A stretch of 64,000 bases of DNA from Chryseosolibacter sp964393795 (GCA_964393795.1 CAYMWA010000001.1:24373-88372), one strand, 5' to 3'; positions 1-9,401 are shown, counted from the stretch's first letter. The notes: generated by a model not told the origin, from the sequence alone. Made by a program: numbers and translations.

Positions 1-2
1 CG

Positions 3-512
3 AAGAAGGATCGTTACCGGAAGCGGATCATTGTGCTATCCATATTGATCCCCATCGTGATTGCTGCCCTTTTTGGCATCAGGATCGAAGGCTATGACAC
101 CTCGTTCCTTCCGCCCATTTATGCGACGATCAATGGCATTACGGCCTTTCTTCTGGTGACCGCGGTGTTTGCCGTAAAGAATGGAAAACGCCGGTTGCAC
201 GAGCGGCTCATGAAGACCTGTATCGCGTTGTCGTGTATGTTCCTGGCCCTGTATCTTGTCTATCACAGCACGAGCGAATCAACCCCTTTTGGAGGGGAGG
301 GCTTTTTGCGCTATTTGTACTATTTTGTCCTGATAACGCACATTTTGCTGTCGATAGGTGTTATTCCGATGGTGCTTTTTACCTTTGTGAGGGCACTGTC
401 GGGCGACTTTGCCCGGCACCGTGCTATTGCGCGGTATACTTTTCCGCTCTGGTTGTATGTGGCCGTCAGCGGTGTTGTTGTCTACATTATGATTAGCCCT
501 TATTACGGATGA
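3..512 (+). CDS. DUF420 membrane protein, 5' end outside the window
   Basis: Small integral membrane protein resembling the DUF420 family, which in Bacteroidota usually sits next to cytochrome c oxidase and Sco-type assembly genes; its exact role is unknown. The frame is open from base 3 with a basic stretch (KKDRYRKR) before the first hydrophobic segment, so the true start probably lies upstream; the GTG at 33 would cut into the first membrane helix. Four hydrophobic segments are visible, with conserved-looking histidines (LHERLM, THILLS, RHRAIAR). The stop overlaps the next gene by 4 bp (ATGA), which indicates translational coupling. Family call is by recognition, not by search. Confidence 0.8.
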   Translation, partial: KKDRYRKRIIVLSILIPIVIAALFGIRIEGYDTSFLPPIYATINGITAFLLVTAVFAVKNGKRRLHERLMKTCIALSCMFLALYLVYHSTSESTPFGGEGFLRYLYYFVLITHILLSIGVIPMVLFTFVRALSGDFARHRAIARYTFPLWLYVAVSGVVVYIMISPYYG

Positions 513-757
513 AAAAGTTAATATTGGGATTGTTCCTCACAATGGCGGCGGTAGTGGAAACGTCTGCCCAGTGCGCCATGTGCCGTTCCACGCTGGAGAA
601 CAACTTTAGCAACGGCGAGCCGGGGATCGCGGCCGGCATCAATACGGGAATCCTGTACCTGCTCGTACTTCCCTACCTGGCGGCGGTGGTCATTGGAGTC
701 TTTTGGCACAAATTTACAAAACATGGCGGAAAAGAGTTTGGCGAGCGCGTTGCTTAA
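509..757 (+). CDS. small membrane protein with signal peptide and CxxC motif
   Basis: An 82-residue protein with an N-terminal signal peptide (cleavage probably after ETSAQ, near residue 21), a CAMC motif immediately after it, and one membrane helix at about residues 46-65. A CxxC just outside the membrane next to DUF420 suggests a redox or metal-handling accessory of cytochrome oxidase assembly, but this is inference from position. It overlaps the upstream gene by 4 bp and the downstream DUF983 gene by 35 bp, so the three genes form one operon. Confidence 0.75.
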   Translation: MKKLILGLFLTMAAVVETSAQCAMCRSTLENNFSNGEPGIAAGINTGILYLLVLPYLAAVVIGVFWHKFTKHGGKEFGERVA

Positions 758-1106
758 GGGCAAGTGCCCACGCTGCCGTACCGGTAACATGTTCGTCTAT
801 CCGGCGAGTAACCTGAAGCACTTTAACAAAATGCATGCGGCTTGTCCGCATTGCGACGTCAGACTCCAGCCGGAACCGGGGTTCTACCAGGGAGCCATGT
901 ATGTCAGTTATGCCTTTACGGTTGCGCTGATGGTGGCGGTGGGGCTGCTGTTGTACGTTTTGTTCGACGACCCCGATGACTGGGTGTACATCACCGTCGT
1001 TCTTGTCGCAACGATTTTGTTCGTTCCGCTCAACTACCGGTATGCAAGAATCGTGTATCTTTATTCTTTTGGAGGTATTAAGTATGATCCGGCGAAGTCG
1101 CAGTAG
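723..1106 (+). CDS. DUF983 family zinc-ribbon-like membrane protein
   Basis: A 127-residue DUF983 protein. It begins with two short Cys pairs, CPRC (about residue 15) and CPHC (about residue 41), which could form a zinc ribbon, followed by two membrane helices (about residues 58-80 and 86-106). The ATG at 723 was chosen because it places KCPRC at the position usual for the family; a TTG at 693 would add ten residues. Members of this family often lie in cytochrome oxidase or heme-related clusters of Bacteroidota and Alphaproteobacteria. Function is not established. Confidence 0.85.
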   Translation: MAEKSLASALLKGKCPRCRTGNMFVYPASNLKHFNKMHAACPHCDVRLQPEPGFYQGAMYVSYAFTVALMVAVGLLLYVLFDDPDDWVYITVVLVATILFVPLNYRYARIVYLYSFGGIKYDPAKSQ

Positions 1107-1126
1107 CCACTCACGCTAAACTCGAA

Positions 1127-4100
1127 GTGTTGAAGGCCAAACCCGCTTATTTTGCTGCCTTATCTATCATTCTTCTGGCGGCGGGCCTGATCACCGCCTG
1201 GGTTTCTTTCAGACCTGCTTCCCCGCGTTCTCTCGCCGCACACATCGCGGCCAATCTGGAAGACGAACTTCAACGCATCGACGACGAAATAGAGCCACTT
1301 CTGAACGCACCTTTCTCCGTCGAAACCGCACTTGAAACGGAAACCACCTATCCCTTTTTTGTATACGACGCCGACGGACTTCAATACTGGTCGGACAACA
1401 AGTTTGTGCCACCCGCGCAGGTGGCGGCCGATAGCTTTTCTGTGAAACTCCTCCGTATCGGGAGGGAAGCGTATGTCATGAAGCGTGACAGGATCGACGC
1501 GCGGTATACCGTTGTCTCCCTCATCACGCTGCTCCGCGAGTACACGATCAGCAACGATTACCTGAGCACGGAATGGAATGACGGAATCTTTCCCACGGGG
1601 AATGTCTCCGTGCTTGAGCCGAACGCGACGTTGGGGGTGCCGGTCTGCATCGCAGGGAACTGCATCTTTCGGATCAGCTTCCTCTCCGCCAATTTCCCCG
1701 CCAACGAAGCCATGCGCACGACGGCGATTCTCATGCTAAGCCTTTCGCTGATTTCACTGGTCGTCGCCATATATGCTTTCCTTCCACGTGTGCGAAACAG
1801 GTCGCCGGAAGGCGGGTTCGTGTTCCTGTTCGTAACCTTCCTTGCCCTTCGCGGGTTGATGACCTGGTTCCAATTTCCCCGTATACTGATCACCAGTGAC
1901 TTCTTTGATCCGCAAGTCTTTGCCTCTTCCTACATCAATGCGTCGCTCGGCGATATGTTCCTCAACGTAGTGGCGATCGCCGCACTTTCACTTTACATCT
2001 TTCGCAACTTCTTCCGCTTCCGGATATTTCGCCGGCAGCACGTGGCTCGACATCGCTGGGCCGCCTCGTTCGCCTCGGGCCTGCTGATCCTGTTCGCATG
2101 GTTGTTCCCCTATATTGTCATTCAAACGCTTTACAACAACTCTTCGATCATTCTCGATATATCACAATCGCTTCGCTTCGACGGGTTGCGGATTGTCGCC
2201 CTGATTACTGTACTGCTGTCGGGCGTCTCTGCGTTTCTGTTTTCGCATCCATTTATTAGCCTGCTCTCTTCCGATAAGAACAGCATGCGAACGGTGTTTT
2301 CGTTTATCGCAGCGGTTGTTGTCTTTGCTTTGATCAATAGGCTGACTGATCAGGCATTTGTGTCGTCCCTCATCTGCGCAACAGCAAGTTTTTGGGTTAT
2401 CCACCTGCTTCGCCTGCACAAAAACCTCAAACGCTTGTCGTACGGCACATTTGCGTACCTGTTCACCTGCATATTTTTTCTTTCCGCCAATGGTGCCTAC
2501 GCGATTCAACACTTTACCCACAAGGAAAAAATTGAAAGCCAGTTTCGCTTTGCCAGCACATTTCTCATTGATCGTGATATCTTTGCTGAATACCTCCTCA
2601 ACGAGGCATCGGACAAGATTGCCAACGATGCGTTTATTCAGACGCGTATCATGAGCCCTTTCCTGGGTAAGGAACCTGTGCGCCAGAAGATCCGGCAGCT
2701 ATTCCTTCCTACTTATTTCAACAAGTATGATGTGCGTATTTTTATTTTCAACTCGTTCGGCGCACCTGTAGACAACAATGCCGACCAATCGTTTGAAGAT
2801 CTCCTGGGCGGCTATCAGCAGGACCACTATCGCACTGACTTTGAAAACATCTATTTCGTCACCAATCCCGAAACCGACATCACGCAGAAGTACCTCATGA
2901 TCGTTCCGATTGCACGGTTTTCCACCGTCTACGGATACGTGGTCGTCGAGCTTTCGCTAAAGAAAATTATCCCGGAGAACGTCTATCCCGAGTTGCTTGT
3001 CGACCGGACGTTTCAACAATTTTATCACACGCAAGACTTGAACTACGCGGTATTTTCATCAAGGGATATCGTGTATACATCCGGCGAATACAACTACGAG
3101 AATTTCTTTGACCGCGATTGGTTGGAGAACCCGGATCTTTACTCGCAAGGGATCTCCTACAACGGATACGATCATATCGCGCAAGAAGATGAGAGTGGTC
3201 GTATCGCGGTTGTTTCGTCGAAGGTCGTTCCCTTTGTATATAAAGTGGCGAATTTTTCTTTCCTTTTCGTCATGGGGCTGCTGATCATCCTCGTCATGAT
3301 CGCCATCCAGGGCCTTTACAATTATTTCCTTCGCCGAAAACTGTTTTTCTCCGCGCGCATACAACTGTATCTTAACCTCGCCTTTTTTGTTCCGCTGATT
3401 GTCGTCAGCATCACAACCCTCAGCCTGACAAGCCGTTCGTCGCAACAGCAGTTGAATACAGAGTACCTGAACAAGTCGCGTGTATTCGGACAACAGATTT
3501 CAGGACGACTGAATGACTACGCAGACGATGTCGACGAAAGCCGGACCGCATTGACTAACGAACTTGCCGACCTCGCGAAGCTTTCCAACATGGATGCAAA
3601 CATTTACAACACACGGGGCGAACTGGTGGTCAGCAGCCAGCCGTTGATCTTTGAGAGCAACCTGATTTCACGCTACATGAATTCACAGGCGTTCTTCCGG
3701 ATCAGCCGGGGAGAAAGCCTGATCATTGAAGACGAGGAAGTAGGCAAACTGCGGTACAATGTTGCTTACACCGCATTAAAGTCGCCGCAGACCGGTGATC
3801 TTATCGGCATTCTGGGCATTCCCTTCTTTCAGTCGGTGTACCTCCTCGAGCGCGTACAGACGGTCATCCTTGCCAATATCCTCAACATCTTTGCGGCGAT
3901 CTTTATCGTGCTGCTTGTGCTGAGTTACTTCGTGTCCGACTGGCTGACGTTTCCGCTCAGGTTTATGACACAATCGCTGCGCAGGACTTCCCTTACGGGG
4001 ATGAACAATCCGCTCACCTGGACGGCTACAGACGAAATCGGACTGATGGTGAAGGAATACAATGCGATGTTGTTCAAGCTTAGTGAAAGCAAGATAGAAC

Positions 4101-4783
4101 TGGAGCAGACGCAGCGTGAGAAAGCGTGGCGGGAAATCGCACAGCAGGTGGCACACGAAATAAAGAATCCCCTTACACCGATGAAACTGACTTTACAACA
4201 GCTCGAACGGGCGATCGGCAAGGACAGCGCATCGGAAGAAAAGATGCGAAAGGCCATTGGTACATTGCTTTCGCAGGTGGATACACTCAACGAGATTGCG
4301 TCTTCCTTCAGCGGTTTTGCACGGATGCCCGAACCTGTCATTGTCCGGCTGGATATCATTGCGTTGATCCGGCGCGTGGTCGACCTGCACAGTCCGACGG
4401 GAGACATCGCCTTGCGCACCTCGGTGCGGGAGGCGTATGTGCTGGGTGACGAGCAATTGCTCAGCCGCACACTCTCGAACCTGATCCTCAACGGCCTTCA
4501 GTCGGGGACGCCCGGCAAACCCGTCCGCGTCAGCGTGTTGGTCACACTGGAAGGAGGGAAGGTCAGGATACGCATCCAGGATAACGGAAAGGGAATCGAC
4601 CCGGACATTGCTGACAGGATTTTTCTTCCGCACTTTAGCACCAAGAAGTCAGGTTCCGGACTCGGTCTTGCGATTTCGCGCCAGGCCATACACCAGATGA
4701 ATGGTGCCATCTACTTTGAGACGAGTCGCAACAAGGGTACGACGTTTACGATTGAATTGCCGCTCAACCTCCCGGAAGTGTAA
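1127..4783 (+). CDS. very large multi-pass sensor histidine kinase (NtrY-like core)
   Basis: A 1218-residue membrane sensor kinase. The N-terminal half contains one helix (about residues 7-27), an extracytoplasmic domain, a run of roughly eight helices (about 195-455), a second extracytoplasmic domain (about 460-705), two more helices (about 706-765), a third Cache-like outside domain and a final helix (about 910-935) followed by HAMP. The catalytic core is intact: the phospho-acceptor His is residue 1010 in VAHEIKNPLTP, a motif typical of the NtrY group, followed by the N box (NLILNGLQS), DNGKGI near residue 1152 and GSGLGLAI. No response regulator lies next to it. Start is GTG at 1127 (TTG at 1130 is equally possible). 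The ligand cannot be predicted. Confidence 0.9.
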   Translation: MLKAKPAYFAALSIILLAAGLITAWVSFRPASPRSLAAHIAANLEDELQRIDDEIEPLLNAPFSVETALETETTYPFFVYDADGLQYWSDNKFVPPAQVAADSFSVKLLRIGREAYVMKRDRIDARYTVVSLITLLREYTISNDYLSTEWNDGIFPTGNVSVLEPNATLGVPVCIAGNCIFRISFLSANFPANEAMRTTAILMLSLSLISLVVAIYAFLPRVRNRSPEGGFVFLFVTFLALRGLMTWFQFPRILITSDFFDPQVFASSYINASLGDMFLNVVAIAALSLYIFRNFFRFRIFRRQHVARHRWAASFASGLLILFAWLFPYIVIQTLYNNSSIILDISQSLRFDGLRIVALITVLLSGVSAFLFSHPFISLLSSDKNSMRTVFSFIAAVVVFALINRLTDQAFVSSLICATASFWVIHLLRLHKNLKRLSYGTFAYLFTCIFFLSANGAYAIQHFTHKEKIESQFRFASTFLIDRDIFAEYLLNEASDKIANDAFIQTRIMSPFLGKEPVRQKIRQLFLPTYFNKYDVRIFIFNSFGAPVDNNADQSFEDLLGGYQQDHYRTDFENIYFVTNPETDITQKYLMIVPIARFSTVYGYVVVELSLKKIIPENVYPELLVDRTFQQFYHTQDLNYAVFSSRDIVYTSGEYNYENFFDRDWLENPDLYSQGISYNGYDHIAQEDESGRIAVVSSKVVPFVYKVANFSFLFVMGLLIILVMIAIQGLYNYFLRRKLFFSARIQLYLNLAFFVPLIVVSITTLSLTSRSSQQQLNTEYLNKSRVFGQQISGRLNDYADDVDESRTALTNELADLAKLSNMDANIYNTRGELVVSSQPLIFESNLISRYMNSQAFFRISRGESLIIEDEEVGKLRYNVAYTALKSPQTGDLIGILGIPFFQSVYLLERVQTVILANILNIFAAIFIVLLVLSYFVSDWLTFPLRFMTQSLRRTSLTGMNNPLTWTATDEIGLMVKEYNAMLFKLSESKIELEQTQREKAWREIAQQVAHEIKNPLTPMKLTLQQLERAIGKDSASEEKMRKAIGTLLSQVDTLNEIASSFSGFARMPEPVIVRLDIIALIRRVVDLHSPTGDIALRTSVREAYVLGDEQLLSRTLSNLILNGLQSGTPGKPVRVSVLVTLEGGKVRIRIQDNGKGIDPDIADRIFLPHFSTKKSGSGLGLAISRQAIHQMNGAIYFETSRNKGTTFTIELPLNLPEV

Positions 4784-4784
4784 A

Positions 4785-4826
4785 GCGTTCGGGAAGTTTC
4801 AAGTTTCCCGGACAAGGGCCGAACGC
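4785..4826. terminator. stem-loop between convergent genes
   Basis: Outer arms GCGTTCGG (4785-4792) and CCGAACGC (4819-4826) are perfectly complementary, with an inner pair CGGGAA/TTTCCCG (4790-4795, 4804-4810) that could form an alternative hairpin. It exactly fills the space between two convergent genes. There is no clear U tract, so it may act as a bidirectional transcription barrier or 3'-end stabiliser rather than a classic terminator. Confidence 0.5.
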
Positions 4827-5576
4827 CTATTTCCGCCGCATCGCACTCATCACCTTGTTGGCAAAGACGAAATCGTCGAGCTCCTTTACATTGGAATGGG
4901 TGATGTCATCCTTATTGCCTTCCCACAGTTTCATGCCCTTGTAGATGAAGAGGATTTTTTCTCCGATACCCATGACCGAGTTCATATCGTGTGTCACCAC
5001 GATCGTGGTGATGTTGTAGTCTTCGGAGATATCCTGAATGAGTTCGTCGATCACAATGGAGGTTTGCGGATCGAGGCCTGAGTTGGGTTCATCGCAAAAA
5101 AGGTAATTTGGATTGTTGACGATGGCGCGGGCGATGCCGACGCGCTTTTTCATTCCGCCACTGAGTTCCGAGGGCATTTTCTTGTTGGCGTTCTCAAGCC
5201 CAACACGTTTGAGGCAGAAGTTGACACGGTCCAGTCGGTCTTTTTGGGGAAGGTCGGTGAGGATATCCAGTGGGAACATCACATTTTGTTCCACAGTTTT
5301 AGAATCGAAGAGCGCTCCACCCTGAAACAGCATGCCGATCTCGCGGCGGATTTCCGTTTTCGTATTGCGGTCGGCTTCAAAAAAATTGCGGCCGTCATAG
5401 GTCACCGTTCCCTTATCGGGCTTGATGAGCCCGACGATGCACTTTAGCAACACGCTCTTTCCCGTCCCACTGGCACCGATAATGAGGTTCGGTTTGCCCT
5501 TCTCAAACACGCCGCTGATATCTGTCAGGATAACCTTGTCGCCAAACGATTTTGAAATGTTTTTTACTACGATCAT
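4827..5576 (-). CDS. ABC transporter ATP-binding protein, MlaF-type
   Basis: A 249-residue ABC ATPase of the MlaF/Ttg2A class that powers phospholipid or lipid traffic between inner and outer membrane. Walker A is GASGTGKS (residues 34-41), the Q loop is LFQGGALFD, the signature LSGGMKKR, Walker B YLFCDEP with the catalytic Glu, and the switch His is in VVTHDM. The FQGGALFD and LSGGMKKR variants are characteristic of the Mla group. It overlaps the permease gene by 4 bp (start codon of this gene within the stop of the permease gene), so the two are one operon. No MlaD-like substrate-binding gene follows in this window. Confidence 0.92.
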   Translation of the reverse strand: MIVVKNISKSFGDKVILTDISGVFEKGKPNLIIGASGTGKSVLLKCIVGLIKPDKGTVTYDGRNFFEADRNTKTEIRREIGMLFQGGALFDSKTVEQNVMFPLDILTDLPQKDRLDRVNFCLKRVGLENANKKMPSELSGGMKKRVGIARAIVNNPNYLFCDEPNSGLDPQTSIVIDELIQDISEDYNITTIVVTHDMNSVMGIGEKILFIYKGMKLWEGNKDDITHSNVKELDDFVFANKVMSAMRRK

Positions 5577-6310
5577 TTTGAAAGGAGTAACTGCGCCAGT
5601 AAATAGTCTGCCAGCAGAACAGCGATGACGCTGTTTGTCACGGCCTGGGTACTGGAGATACCCACTTCAAGAGCGCCCCCCCTGGTGTAGTAGCCCTTGT
5701 AGGAGGAAATGGAAGCCACCAGGAAGGCAAACACTATCGACTTTATCAAGGCAAAGGTGATGGTAAATTCATTGAAAGTAAAGCGTATCCCGTACACATA
5801 GTCGTTCGGTGTGATGATGGCTGTAATGGTTCCTACGACGTAACCCCCCAGCAGCGCGCATACTCCTGCGATGATTACCAGGATGGGATACATGAGCATT
5901 GAGGCGATGATCTTGGGCAACACGAGGTAAGAAATCGAGTTGATGCCCATCACCTCAAGCGCGTCGATCTGTTCTGTAATGCGCATCGTGCCTAATCCGC
6001 CCGCCATGCCCGTGCCCACCTTGCCGGCATAGATGATGGCGATGATGGTGGGTGCCAGTTCGAGCACGGTCATCTCGCGCACTACTTGCGAGATGACGTA
6101 ATCAGGAATCAGCGGACTCACCATGTTAAATGCCGTCTGAACTGTGGTCACCGCTCCCATGAAAGTGGATACCAGCGCCACCAGCAGGACAGATCCAATA
6201 CCGATGCTGATGCACTCTTCGAGGATGAGTTTGTAATAGGTTTTGAAAGATTCGCGGTTTACAAAGAGATGACCTAAAAAGATGAAGTATTTCCCGATCT
6301 CGCCTACCAT
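5573..6310 (-). CDS. ABC transporter permease, MlaE-type
   Basis: MlaE/TrnI-family permease of about 245 residues with five to six membrane helices and the family's conserved stretch ELAPTIIAIIYAGKVGTGMAGGLGTMR-like segment around residues 86-113, followed by EQIDALEVMGI. It partners the ATPase encoded immediately downstream. The ATG at 6310 (MVGEIGKYF) is preferred over a TTG at 6331, because the latter would begin within 10 bp of the divergent transcript's leader. The 62 bp between this start and the divergent dehydrogenase start must hold both promoters. Confidence 0.9.
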   Translation of the reverse strand: MVGEIGKYFIFLGHLFVNRESFKTYYKLILEECISIGIGSVLLVALVSTFMGAVTTVQTAFNMVSPLIPDYVISQVVREMTVLELAPTIIAIIYAGKVGTGMAGGLGTMRITEQIDALEVMGINSISYLVLPKIIASMLMYPILVIIAGVCALLGGYVVGTITAIITPNDYVYGIRFTFNEFTITFALIKSIVFAFLVASISSYKGYYTRGGALEVGISSTQAVTNSVIAVLLADYLLAQLLLSK

Positions 6311-6372
6311 AAACTGATTAAATGGACGCAATTATTAACTTGCTAAATATACTGCAAATTAAAACACCAGCA

Positions 6373-7080
6373 ATGCGCAAGCTCATTGTAGTCACGGGCG
6401 GTTCCCATGGTATTGGCCGCGCCATCATCGAAAAATTTACTAATGAGGGGTTTGACGCTGTCACCTGTGCACGGGATCGCGCCGGATTGGAAGCGCTCAA
6501 GACGGAATTGAAGCAGCACAACTCCGCTGCCGAAGTGTATGTTCGACAGGCCGATATGTCGCTGAAAGAAGAAGTGAGCGCGTTTGCCGCCTATGTGCTT
6601 TCGTTGAACAGACCAGTGGATGTGCTCGTCAACAATGCGGGTTATTTTGTACCCGGCGACATTGCCACTGAGCCGGAGGGTAATCTTGAAAAGATGATCG
6701 ATGCCCATCTCTTCAGTGCCTATCACCTGACACGCGCCCTGATCGAGCACCTGATGCACAAACGGTCGGGGCATATATTCAATATGTGCTCCATTGCCAG
6801 TTTTCAGGCGTACAAGAATGGGGGGTCTTATGCCATTGCGAAGGCGGCCCTGCTGGGATTTTCGCGGTGTCTGCGACAGGAGATGATGGACCAGGGGATC
6901 CGGGTGACCGCCGTCATGCCCGGCGCCACCAAAACCCGCAGTTGGGCGGGAGCGGGCCTCCCGGATGAGCGTTTTATGCGGCCAGAAGATGTGGCCGAAA
7001 CGGTATTTTCCGCTTATCACCTCTCGCCCAACAGCGTGGTGGAAGAAATTATCCTCAGGCCGCAGGAAGGCGATATCTGA
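6373..7080 (+). CDS. short-chain dehydrogenase/reductase (SDR)
   Basis: A 235-residue classical SDR oxidoreductase. The NAD(P)-binding motif TGGSHGIG is at residues 8-15, NNAG follows the fourth strand, and the catalytic Ser (MCSIAS) and YAIAK (Tyr and Lys) are present, so the enzyme should be active. After the active site comes the usual VMPGATKT segment. Substrate cannot be assigned. The ATG at 6373 is chosen because it lies directly before the first beta strand; an upstream in-frame ATG at 6322 would add 17 non-homologous-looking residues. Confidence 0.88.
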   Translation: MRKLIVVTGGSHGIGRAIIEKFTNEGFDAVTCARDRAGLEALKTELKQHNSAAEVYVRQADMSLKEEVSAFAAYVLSLNRPVDVLVNNAGYFVPGDIATEPEGNLEKMIDAHLFSAYHLTRALIEHLMHKRSGHIFNMCSIASFQAYKNGGSYAIAKAALLGFSRCLRQEMMDQGIRVTAVMPGATKTRSWAGAGLPDERFMRPEDVAETVFSAYHLSPNSVVEEIILRPQEGDI

Positions 7081-7086
7081 CGAGGC

Positions 7087-7148
7087 GGTCCCTGAGCCTG
7101 CCGAAGGGGCCGGGAGGCGCTTCGGGCGCTTCGGCAAGCTCAGCGACC
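7087..7148. repeat. inverted repeat of a GGTnnCTGAGCyTGCCGAAG element
   Basis: Arms at 7087-7106 and 7129-7148 match 18 of 20 positions as reverse complements and enclose a GC-rich 22-bp loop. A third copy of the same element, in direct orientation, is at 31039-31058. Elements of this consensus are dispersed in many bacterial genomes and behave like REP-type palindromes. Here it lies between the dehydrogenase stop and the ispG promoter and may also act as a terminator for the former. Confidence 0.75.
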
Positions 7149-7202
7149 GAAGCGCGGCCCTAAAAAAAATCGCCCGTCGGAACTAAATCTGCGGTTAAAG
7201 GT

Positions 7203-7210
7203 TAATTTTG
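7203..7210 (+). promoter_or_regulatory. -7 element for ispG
   Basis: TAATTTTG fits the Bacteroidota -7 consensus TAnnTTTG and ends 17 bp before the GTG start of ispG. No good -33 TTTG is seen at the right distance, so this is a single-element prediction. It implies a very short leader. Confidence 0.4.
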
Positions 7211-7227
7211 TGTAAATCAATCCTTTC

Positions 7228-9183
7228 GTGAACACCGAAATCGCGTCGTTAAAGCAATATTGTAACAGCCTTGTCGCATACAGCCGCCGAAAGACCATAG
7301 AAGTAAAGATCGGCGATATCCCCATGGGCGGGAATAACCCTATCCGGATTCAGTCCATGACTACCGTCGACACCATGGACACCCGGGGGTCGGTAGAACA
7401 AGTGATCAGAATGGTCGATGCAGGGTGCGAATATGTGCGGATTACCGCACCCAGTGTTAAAGAAGCGCAAAACCTGGAGGTGATCCGGCGCGAACTCAGC
7501 CTTCGCGGTTATCACGTGCCGTTAATCGCCGACATTCACTTTACCCCGAACGCAGCCGAACTTGCGGCCCGCATCGTCGACAAAGTCCGCATCAACCCGG
7601 GAAACTACGCCGACAAGAAAAGATTTGAATCCATCGACTACACGGATGCTTCTTACGAGGCGGAACTTGATCGCATCCGCGAAAAGTTTACACCTTTGGT
7701 CAGGATCTGCAAGGAGTATGGCACGGCGATGCGGATTGGCACTAACCACGGATCGCTTTCCGACCGCATCATGAGCCGCTACGGCGACACGCCCCTCGGC
7801 ATGGTGGAGAGTGCGCTGGAGTTTCTGCGCATTTGCGAAGACCTGAACTACTACGATATCGTGCTTTCGATGAAGTCGAGCAATCCACAGGTGATGGTTC
7901 AGGCATACAGGTTGCTGGCGCTGAAGCTTGATGAAGAAGGTTTCAAGCCGTATCCGCTCCATCTCGGCGTAACAGAGGCCGGCGACGGGGAGGATGGCAG
8001 GATAAAGTCATCAGTGGGAATTGGTACGTTGCTCGAGGATGGATTGGGAGACACCATACGCGTGTCGCTCACCGAACCGCCCGAGGCCGAAATACCCGTG
8101 GCTTTCGCATTGGCAAACCGCTATCGTGCTCGGGAGTCGCACCGCCCTATTCCAGCCATCGGCCACTATCCCATCGATCCATTTGTCTATTCGCGACGCA
8201 GCACCCATGCAGTCGTCAATATGGGCGATCACCAGGTGCCCCGCGTCATTGCCGACTTCTCCGGACGGGCGCACATCACCCAGGCATCGCTGTTTGCACT
8301 TGGCTATCAATATGCGCACGCGCTCGACAAATGGAACATCTCCGATATGGCCTGTGATTACGTGTACTGCGGCGACAATGTCGTGTCGTTTGCAATACCG
8401 GGAACGTTGGGATTGATCTATAATTACGATACGTGGCTTTCGGAACGGCATCATGAACGCGTTTATCCGTTGGTGGACGCGTCGGCATACCTCGTGGGAA
8501 GAAATATTTCCGCTCCCGCCGTGTTTGTCTCAACGGGCATTGAAGACATCACCCCGGAGTTTATCGCAAAACTGAAAAATGATCCGTCGGCCGTACTGAT
8601 TGTCAAGACGACCAACGTACACGGGATGGCCGAACAGCGGAAGATTTTTGTGGAACTCATCTCTGCCGGTTGTACGAACCCGGTGGTGATTGGCAGAACG
8701 TATCGCAACCTGCCTGCCGAGCTGTTTCAATTGTACGCGGCAACAGATTTGGGCGCATTGTTTATCGATGGTCTCGGCGATGGCATCTTTTTGCAGGTGG
8801 AAGATTGTGGGGGCGACAAGCTGGTGAATCAGACGGGCTTCAATATTCTTCAGGCTACACGTACGCGCATATCGAAGACCGAATACATATCCTGTCCCTC
8901 CTGTGGCCGAACACTTTTCGATCTCCAGGAGACCACCGCAAAAATTCGCGCACGCACGTTCCATCTCAAAGGCGTCAAGATTGGTATCATGGGATGTATC
9001 GTCAACGGGCCGGGCGAGATGGCTGACGCCGACTACGGATACGTTGGGTCCGGACCGGACCGGATTACGCTGTACCGTGGAAAAGAAGTAGTAAAACGAA
9101 ACGTTCCATCCGCGAAAGCGGTGGATGAATTGATCGGAATCATACGTGCCGATGGAAACTGGATTGATCCGCCGGCAGAATAG
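7228..9183 (+). CDS. ispG: 4-hydroxy-3-methylbut-2-enyl diphosphate synthase, long form
   Basis: IspG (GcpE) makes HMBPP from methylerythritol cyclodiphosphate in the MEP isoprenoid pathway, using a [4Fe-4S] cluster. The N-terminal TIM barrel begins RRKTIEVKIGDIPMGG, and the cluster ligands are visible in the C-terminal domain: Cys556 and Cys559 (SCPSC), Cys590 and Glu597 (GCIVNGPGE), with spacing as in the E. coli enzyme. At 651 residues it is the long form with an inserted second barrel-like domain (about residues 290-540) seen in Bacteroidota, Chlamydiae and plants; E. coli IspG has about 370. GTG at 7228 is the start. Eight bases downstream is a small membrane protein gene, probably co-transcribed. 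Confidence 0.96.
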   Translation: MNTEIASLKQYCNSLVAYSRRKTIEVKIGDIPMGGNNPIRIQSMTTVDTMDTRGSVEQVIRMVDAGCEYVRITAPSVKEAQNLEVIRRELSLRGYHVPLIADIHFTPNAAELAARIVDKVRINPGNYADKKRFESIDYTDASYEAELDRIREKFTPLVRICKEYGTAMRIGTNHGSLSDRIMSRYGDTPLGMVESALEFLRICEDLNYYDIVLSMKSSNPQVMVQAYRLLALKLDEEGFKPYPLHLGVTEAGDGEDGRIKSSVGIGTLLEDGLGDTIRVSLTEPPEAEIPVAFALANRYRARESHRPIPAIGHYPIDPFVYSRRSTHAVVNMGDHQVPRVIADFSGRAHITQASLFALGYQYAHALDKWNISDMACDYVYCGDNVVSFAIPGTLGLIYNYDTWLSERHHERVYPLVDASAYLVGRNISAPAVFVSTGIEDITPEFIAKLKNDPSAVLIVKTTNVHGMAEQRKIFVELISAGCTNPVVIGRTYRNLPAELFQLYAATDLGALFIDGLGDGIFLQVEDCGGDKLVNQTGFNILQATRTRISKTEYISCPSCGRTLFDLQETTAKIRARTFHLKGVKIGIMGCIVNGPGEMADADYGYVGSGPDRITLYRGKEVVKRNVPSAKAVDELIGIIRADGNWIDPPAE

Positions 9184-9191
9184 CACAGCTT

Positions 9192-9401
9192 ATGGAAACA
9201 CATCACGCAGAGCGCAGCAATAAATCGGGAGGGTGGAAGCAGTTTTTGGCCCTTGGCGAAGTAGGCGGGTATTTCTTTCGAAAAAAGGACCCTTCGCGTC
9301 CGACCAACGTCAATATCAAAATGATGCATGGCATCAACAAGATTTCCATTATTGTTTTCCTCCTGGGTGTGATATACATCCTGATCAAACACTTGCTGTA
9401 G
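9192..9401 (+). CDS. small conserved membrane protein (DUF6728-like)
   Basis: A 69-residue protein with a soluble N-terminal part containing GEVGGYFFRKKDPSRPTN and one C-terminal membrane helix (about residues 50-67). I recognise this as a small family of Bacteroidota membrane proteins of unknown function, probably DUF6728. It follows ispG by 8 bp and is likely in the same transcript, though the association need not be functional. Confidence 0.7.
   Translation: METHHAERSNKSGGWKQFLALGEVGGYFFRKKDPSRPTNVNIKMMHGINKISIIVFLLGVIYILIKHLL

Noticed and set aside
4827..6310. Incomplete Mla system as a finding
   Set aside because: Bacteroidota commonly encode the MlaD-like component away from, or downstream of, MlaFE in another transcript; absence here is not evidence of an unusual system.
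7228..9183. IspG as a novel fusion because of its length
   Set aside because: The 650-residue form with an inserted domain is a known version of the family in Bacteroidota, Chlamydiae and plants.
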